Program-made: the position numbers and the translations under genes
The notes under the pieces: generated by a model
Database searches by the model: none
What the model was told of the DNA's origin: nothing
Seen by the model: the letters and a program-made list of their open reading frames with translations, nothing else
In this document: one piece after another, positions 60,143 through 64,000 of the stretch
Position numbering within the stretch: position 1 is the stretch's first letter
How the letters are laid out: every line of letters begins with the position of its first letter
NCBI GenBank assembly: GCA_038238245.1
Contig: JBBRXX010000001.1
Coordinates: 62,001-126,000, forward strand
From: DASQHW01 sp038238245
GTDB lineage: Bacteria; Actinomycetota; Acidimicrobiia; IMCC26256; PALSA-610
Reading direction: 5' to 3'
DNA length: 64,000 bases

Positions 60143-60182
60143 TATTGTCGCTTTCGAGCATTTTCGGGGGCGGACGAGGGAG
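60143..60182 (+). promoter_or_regulatory. promoter and ribosome-binding site of the secreted repeat protein
   Basis: The -10 box TATTGT (60143-60148) precedes a leader of about 32 nt with GAGGGAG (60176-60182), 4 nt before the GTG at 60187. This decides the GTG over an earlier in-frame ATG at 60145. Confidence 0.5.
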
Positions 60183-60186
60183 CATT

Positions 60187-61614
60187 GTGAATTCGGGTCG
60201 ATCGATCGTCGTCGCCAGCTTGTGTGCCCTCGTCAGTGGTCTGACGTCTGCGGCCGCCGCAGCCGCGCCCGCGACCAGCACTGGGTCGCCGGCGCTCGCC
60301 CGCGTCGCGCGCGCCGTGAATGCGCAGGCGCAGCGGAACTGGACGTCCGCAGGGGTCGCTCCCTCCGGCGGTGTGCAGACCTTCGCGTCTCCGTCGGTCT
60401 CGCTGACCGACCCCACCGGTGACGTCGTGGACAGGAACGGAAACAGCGTGACCGAGCCGCACGGGGACATCGTGGCGGCGCAATCGGGCGCGGACTCGCA
60501 CAGCTCGATCTTCACGCTCACGGTGGACACGCCGATCAATCCCGCCAGCGATCCCAACTGGGACAACGACACCGGCCCTCTCTGGCTCATCGACACGAAC
60601 TACAACAAGACCGTCGACTACATCGCCGCGGTGTACCGCGACTCGAACGCGCAACACGCCGTGATGTTCGACGAGAACCTCAAGCCGATCTGTACCGGCA
60701 CCACGCTCTACGACGGGGTGAGGTACCGCGCAAGCTTTACGAGCAGCACTTGCCCGCATCTCCGGAGCTACCAATGGAGCTCCGAGATGGACTACGACCA
60801 CACGGCGAACATGGCGAACGACGAGCATGTCGATCTCGCGCCCGAGGGCAACCCCTCGGCACCCACGCCGGCGTCTCGCACCGGCTACTGGATGCTCGGC
60901 GCCGACGGCAAGCTCTACCAGTTCGGCAACGCGTCACACTTCAAGTACGCCTTGCCGTTCGCGGCAGCGGTGACCGCGCGCCGCAACGGCACCGGCGTGT
61001 GGGTCGTCGACTTCTTCGGCAATGTCCACGCGTACGGACATGCGACGTACCAAGGCGGTCATCCCGCATTGCGGTCCGGAGAGTTCGTCACCACGATCTC
61101 GGCAACGCCGTCGGCGCGGGGCTATTGGCTCTTCACCAACCTCGGCCGCGTGTTCAAGTTCGGCGACGCGAAATCGCATGGCGACCTGAGCAACGTGGCG
61201 CTGACCGGTCCGATCATCGCGTCGGTGGCGACACGGGACGGCAAGGGCTACTACATGGTCGGCTCCGACGGCGGCATCTTCGCCTTCGGCAGTGCGAAGT
61301 TCCACGGCTCTATGGGCGGCCAGCGGCTCGACGGCCGCATCGTCGGCATCGCGCCGACACCGAAGGGCCATGGGTACTGGCTCGTCGGCGAGGACGGCGG
61401 CGTCTTCGCGTTCGGCGACGCCAACTTCCGCGGGTCGATGGGCGGTAAGCCCTTGGCGAAACCGATGAACGGCCTCGTCGCGTTCGGCAACGGCTACCTG
61501 ATGGTCGCGTCCGACGGTGGGGTGTTCGACTTCTCGACCAAGCCCTTCCTCGGCAGCCTCGGCGGACAATCGTTGTCCGCGTCCATCATCGGCATCGCAG
61601 CCTTCACGACGTAA
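60187..61614 (+). CDS. secreted protein with GYW..DGGVFAFG repeats
   Basis: A 475-residue exported protein. A signal peptide covers roughly residues 1-27 (SGRSIVVASLCALVSGLTSAAAAAAP). An N-terminal beta domain of about 200 residues follows, with LTDPTGDVVDRNGNSVTEPHGDIV and a calcium-type look in INPASDPNWDNDTGP. From about residue 235 there are six repeats of ~44-48 residues of the form GYW[ML]V..DGG[VI]FAFG.A.F.GS.GG..L...I.GIA. These are common in exported proteins of Acidimicrobiia and are probably propeller- or beta-helix-like. Likely cell-surface or extracellular; partner unknown. Confidence 0.85.
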   Translation: MNSGRSIVVASLCALVSGLTSAAAAAAPATSTGSPALARVARAVNAQAQRNWTSAGVAPSGGVQTFASPSVSLTDPTGDVVDRNGNSVTEPHGDIVAAQSGADSHSSIFTLTVDTPINPASDPNWDNDTGPLWLIDTNYNKTVDYIAAVYRDSNAQHAVMFDENLKPICTGTTLYDGVRYRASFTSSTCPHLRSYQWSSEMDYDHTANMANDEHVDLAPEGNPSAPTPASRTGYWMLGADGKLYQFGNASHFKYALPFAAAVTARRNGTGVWVVDFFGNVHAYGHATYQGGHPALRSGEFVTTISATPSARGYWLFTNLGRVFKFGDAKSHGDLSNVALTGPIIASVATRDGKGYYMVGSDGGIFAFGSAKFHGSMGGQRLDGRIVGIAPTPKGHGYWLVGEDGGVFAFGDANFRGSMGGKPLAKPMNGLVAFGNGYLMVASDGGVFDFSTKPFLGSLGGQSLSASIIGIAAFTT

Positions 61615-61714
61615 CTCTGGGTCGCGACTCACCTCCGGGAGGCGGCTACGCCGCGAGCGGGAGGATTCGCTGCTCCCTGCCAGTTCGCGGCGCGCCTCCG
61701 GCCGCTTCGCTCAC

Positions 61715-61757
61715 GGCCTCGTGCTCGCCGCGCTCTGGGCCTCGTGCTCGCCGCGCT
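61715..61757. repeat. 20-bp direct repeat (two perfect copies)
   Basis: The 20-mers at 61715-61734 and 61738-61757 (GGCCTCGTGCTCGCCGCGCT) are identical with a 3-bp gap. The second overlaps the stop codon of the DUF2889 gene. The surrounding 140 bp between convergent genes are rich in the same CGCT/GCTC words as repeats R1 and R2. Confidence 0.75.
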
Positions 61758-62523
61758 ACGGCCGCTTGCTGGCGAGGCGTTCGGGGTGGGCGGCGAAGTC
61801 GCGGATCGACCCGACATTGCGGAACGCGACCTCCGCGACGCCCGGTTGCATCGTGTGGCACACGCCGGCCATGTTTCCCGGGAGTTGGTCGGCGATTGGT
61901 ACGGCGTCGAGGTCCATTCCGCGGCCCATGCCGATGTCGCAGCCCCGTCGCAAGGTGATCGCCCGTTCGGCCTCGTCGACGTCGAGCGTGCTGTCGGCCC
62001 AGCGCATGAATCCGCCCTTCCAGGGCGCGGTCGCCAGCCGTGCGTCCGGCGCGACGAGACCCTGCCAGTCGATGTCCCAGACGAGATCCAGGCTGCCGTC
62101 GACCCACAGGCGGACACGCGTCGCGCCCGTCTCGAGGTCGCGCGCCGGCACCTCGATGTCGTAGACCCGCCGGTCGCGGCCTGCCGCCGCGTGCGTGATC
62201 GCGTAGCACGCGGCGTCGAACTGGTGCGTGCAGTTCTGTTTGGGATCGGTCCAGCGGCCCGCGGCGGTGAAGCGCGGCTCGAGCGGCATGTTCGCCAGCT
62301 TGCGCAGCGGCTCGGCGGCGGCCGGGCACGTCGACCACGGCCATCGTTCCGACTCGGCGTGGACCGATTCCACATGCCGGCCGTCGTGACGCAGCGTGAT
62401 CACGAAATGATGGAAGTCGTCCTCGAGGTCACTGACGACGACGCCCGGCTCGACGGTCGTGATCACGATCCGGCGGCGGTAGACGTCGCCGTCGAGATCG
62501 AACACCGGCGCGGAGGATGACAC
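61756..62523 (-). CDS. DUF2889-domain protein
   Basis: A 255-residue soluble protein recognised as DUF2889-like: RRIVITTVEPGVVVSDLEDDFHHFVITLRHDG at the start, then LEPRFTAAGRWTDPKQNCTHQFDAACYAI. The C-terminal half (WKGGFMRWADSTLDVDEAERAITLRRGCDIGMG) is an extension I do not recognise. Function unknown; relatives occur in aromatic and lipid catabolism clusters. The GTG at 62523 is 7 nt after TAACCT. Divergent from the amidohydrolase gene. Confidence 0.82.
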   Translation of the reverse strand: MSSSAPVFDLDGDVYRRRIVITTVEPGVVVSDLEDDFHHFVITLRHDGRHVESVHAESERWPWSTCPAAAEPLRKLANMPLEPRFTAAGRWTDPKQNCTHQFDAACYAITHAAAGRDRRVYDIEVPARDLETGATRVRLWVDGSLDLVWDIDWQGLVAPDARLATAPWKGGFMRWADSTLDVDEAERAITLRRGCDIGMGRGMDLDAVPIADQLPGNMAGVCHTMQPGVAEVAFRNVGSIRDFAAHPERLASKRP

Positions 62524-62530
62524 GCGCGTC

Positions 62531-62536
62531 AGGTTA
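62531..62536 (-). promoter_or_regulatory. -10 box of a leaderless promoter (TAACCT, minus strand)
   Basis: On the minus strand TAACCT lies 7 nt before the GTG at 62523. The amidohydrolase start on the other strand is only about 16 bp beyond it. Confidence 0.5.
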
Positions 62537-62552
62537 CGGCAACAATGTGGTC

Positions 62553-63695
62553 GTGACGGTACCCGTGATCGACTCCGACCAGCACTTGTACGAGACGCCC
62601 ACGACGTGGCTCGATCACATCGATCCTGCGCATCGCGACGACGCGCTTCGGATCACCGACGACGAGCTCGGGTATCCGTGGCTGACGTGGGGCGAGCGTC
62701 GGCTCGGGCCGGTTGACGTGCAACTTCCGGGCAAGACGTCCGAGCTCGGCGAGCGGCGCGAACGCATCCGCGCCGGTTTGCGCGCCGAGACACGTTACGA
62801 CGACGAGCTTCCCCGCGAGTACTGGGACGCGTCCGCGCGCGCGGCCCGGCTCGCGGAGATGGGGGTCGACGAATGCGTCGTCTTCCCGAACTTCGGCTTG
62901 TTGTGGGAACGGAGACTCGACGCCGACCTTCCGTCGCTGACCGCGAACATGACGGCGTGGAATCGATGGTGCGCGTCGGTCGCACGCGATGGACGAGGTC
63001 AGGTACATCCGGTCGCGCACTGCACCTTGCGTGACCGTGCGTGGCTCCTCGCGGAGTTGGCTCGTCTCGAGCACCACGGCATCAAGCTCGCGATGATCGC
63101 GCCCGCGCTCGTCGACGGCCGGCCGCTTTCGCATCCGGACCACGACGAGCTGTGGCGCGCGTTCGTCGCGCACGGTGTCACACCCTTGTTCCACGTTGCC
63201 GACCAGCGCCGCCCGTTCGACGACGCCTGGTACACCGCGCCCGACGAGTCGTCGTTGCCGCCGCTCGAATCCGTCTTCCTCTGGACGTCGGCCGCGCTGG
63301 CGTGCACGGACATGATTCTCAACGGGGCGCTCGACCGTCATCCCGATCTCCGCATCGGCATCGTCGAGCTCAGCGCGATCTGGGTGCCGATGTTCTTGAT
63401 GATGCTGGACGGCGGTTCCCAGTTCACCGCCAAGCTGAACGGCCGTCCCGTCGTCGAGCTCTCGATGAAGCCCAGCGAGTTCTTCCGGCGCCAGGTTCGC
63501 GTGTCGTCGTTCTCCTACGAGCTGCCCGCCAAGCTGATCCGGCAGACGGGCGACCTCTACATGTGCTGCTCCGACTTCCCGCACTCGGAGGGAACCGCGA
63601 CACCGATGTCGGACTACCGCGGCTCGGCGCTCCCGCTCGGTCCCGACGACGCACCGGGTTTGTTCCGCGACAACGTCTCGCTGCTGCTCGCGTGA
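62553..63695 (+). CDS. amidohydrolase family 2 protein
   Basis: A 380-residue ACMSD-type protein, the fifth in the window and the most divergent. Strand 1 is VIDSDQHLYETPTTW (H then E again), the middle has HPVAHCTLRD and TPLFHVADQRRPF, strand 8 is CSDFPHSEGTAT. GTG at 62553 taken as start; a GTG at 62547 is possible. The stop overlaps the next start as GTGA, so it is coupled to the alpha/beta hydrolase that follows, suggesting two hydrolytic steps in one pathway. Confidence 0.9.
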   Translation: MTVPVIDSDQHLYETPTTWLDHIDPAHRDDALRITDDELGYPWLTWGERRLGPVDVQLPGKTSELGERRERIRAGLRAETRYDDELPREYWDASARAARLAEMGVDECVVFPNFGLLWERRLDADLPSLTANMTAWNRWCASVARDGRGQVHPVAHCTLRDRAWLLAELARLEHHGIKLAMIAPALVDGRPLSHPDHDELWRAFVAHGVTPLFHVADQRRPFDDAWYTAPDESSLPPLESVFLWTSAALACTDMILNGALDRHPDLRIGIVELSAIWVPMFLMMLDGGSQFTAKLNGRPVVELSMKPSEFFRRQVRVSSFSYELPAKLIRQTGDLYMCCSDFPHSEGTATPMSDYRGSALPLGPDDAPGLFRDNVSLLLA

Positions 63696-64000
63696 GCTTC
63701 ACGGGGCCGCCTCGGCACGACGTGCCTGCGGGCGGGCACAGCGCGTTCACACTGGTCGACGATCGCCAGGTGCACTACCTGTGGTGGGGACGGGTCGGCG
63801 CTGCGCCAGTGGTGTGCCTGCACGGCGGCGGCCAGACGGCGTACATGTACGAGGAGCAGGGCAACGCGTTGCGCGACCGGTGGTTCGTCTGCGCGCCCGA
63901 TCTCCCCGGCCACGGCGACTCCGATCTCGATCTCTCGATGGCCGCGCCCGGCGGCGGCCTCGACCGCTACGCGCTCGCATCGGACGTCGAGGCCTTCCTC
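63692..64000 (+). CDS. alpha/beta hydrolase, N-terminal part (cut by the window end)
   Basis: The first 103 codons only. After a short N-terminus come VHYLWWGRVGAAPVVCLHGGGQTAYMYEEQ (the HGG oxyanion strand) and RWFVCAPDLPGHGDSD, the core of the alpha/beta-hydrolase fold. The catalytic Ser, Asp and His lie beyond the window. GTG start overlaps the amidohydrolase stop (GTGA). Relatives include C-C hydrolases and esterases of aromatic catabolism, but the class cannot be fixed from this piece. Confidence 0.8.
   Translation, partial: MSFTGPPRHDVPAGGHSAFTLVDDRQVHYLWWGRVGAAPVVCLHGGGQTAYMYEEQGNALRDRWFVCAPDLPGHGDSDLDLSMAAPGGGLDRYALASDVEAFL

Overview
This window is a stretch of high-GC, gene-dense bacterial chromosome. 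It looks like an actinobacterium, most probably an uncultured member of the Acidimicrobiia. The evidence is many LLM-class (probably F420-dependent) oxidoreductases, abundant fatty-acid/steroid-type CoA enzymes, a GT87 membrane glycosyltransferase, a DUF222/HNH (13E12-type) gene, a secreted protein built of GYW..DGGVFAFG repeats, and a recurring promoter layout in which a TANNNT box lies 6-8 nt before the start codon (leaderless mRNAs). No rRNA, tRNA, CRISPR array, insertion sequence or prophage is visible. The taxonomic call is an inference from content.

Layout. 1-4.4 kb: tail of an SRPBCC protein, phosphoglycerate mutase, a low-molecular-weight phosphatase, an isochorismatase-fold protein lacking its catalytic residues, then an out-of-frame scar joining the front of an MFS transporter to a headless TolB-like protein. 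4.5-9.5 kb: an amidohydrolase, a LexA-boxed DUF222/HNH gene, and an overlapping ECF sigma / glyoxalase-fold / thioesterase operon. 9.5-16.9 kb: three LLM oxidoreductases with an aldehyde dehydrogenase, a frameshifted hemerythrin-like gene, and a Rieske protein divergent from a cysteine-rich, probably Fe-S-sensing regulator. 16.9-20.2 kb: sulfatase, unknown protein, GT87 enzyme.

20.2-31.8 kb is a block for CoA-thioester catabolism: a seven-gene operon (MaoC hydratase, two enoyl-CoA hydratases, acyl-CoA dehydrogenase, LLM enzyme, barrel protein, most joined by ATGA/GTGA overlaps), a FadD3-like ligase, a second hydratase operon ending in a strong intrinsic terminator, and an SDR-ligase pair. 32-38.5 kb: a DGPF/ECF42 sigma pair with a recognisable ECF42-type promoter, a glutamine synthetase / PuuD-like pair, a Tim44-like protein, and an SDR / membrane protein / GNAT operon. 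38.5-45.7 kb: a lipoprotein hydrolase, an amidohydrolase, a cut-off membrane-protein fragment, and a FadE-FadE-FadD operon. 45.7-53.5 kb: a minus-strand run of amidohydrolases and a D-aminoacylase, divergent from a thiolase-like/DUF35 pair resembling steroid side-chain aldolases. 53.5-64 kb: TetR regulator, exopolyphosphatase, aldehyde dehydrogenase, SDRs, LLM enzyme, the secreted repeat protein, a DUF2889 protein, a fifth amidohydrolase and the start of an alpha/beta hydrolase.

Taken together the genes point to aerobic breakdown of lipid, steroid-like or aromatic acids. Ligases make CoA esters, FadE/hydratase/MaoC/SDR enzymes carry out beta-oxidation-type steps, the thiolase-like/DUF35 pair could cleave C-C bonds, and the ACMSD-type amidohydrolases and LLM enzymes could act on ring or side-chain intermediates. 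The substrates are not defined by the sequence. The most unusual features are two dispersed GC-rich repeat families, R1 and R2. One copy of each lies in frame inside a protein-coding gene.
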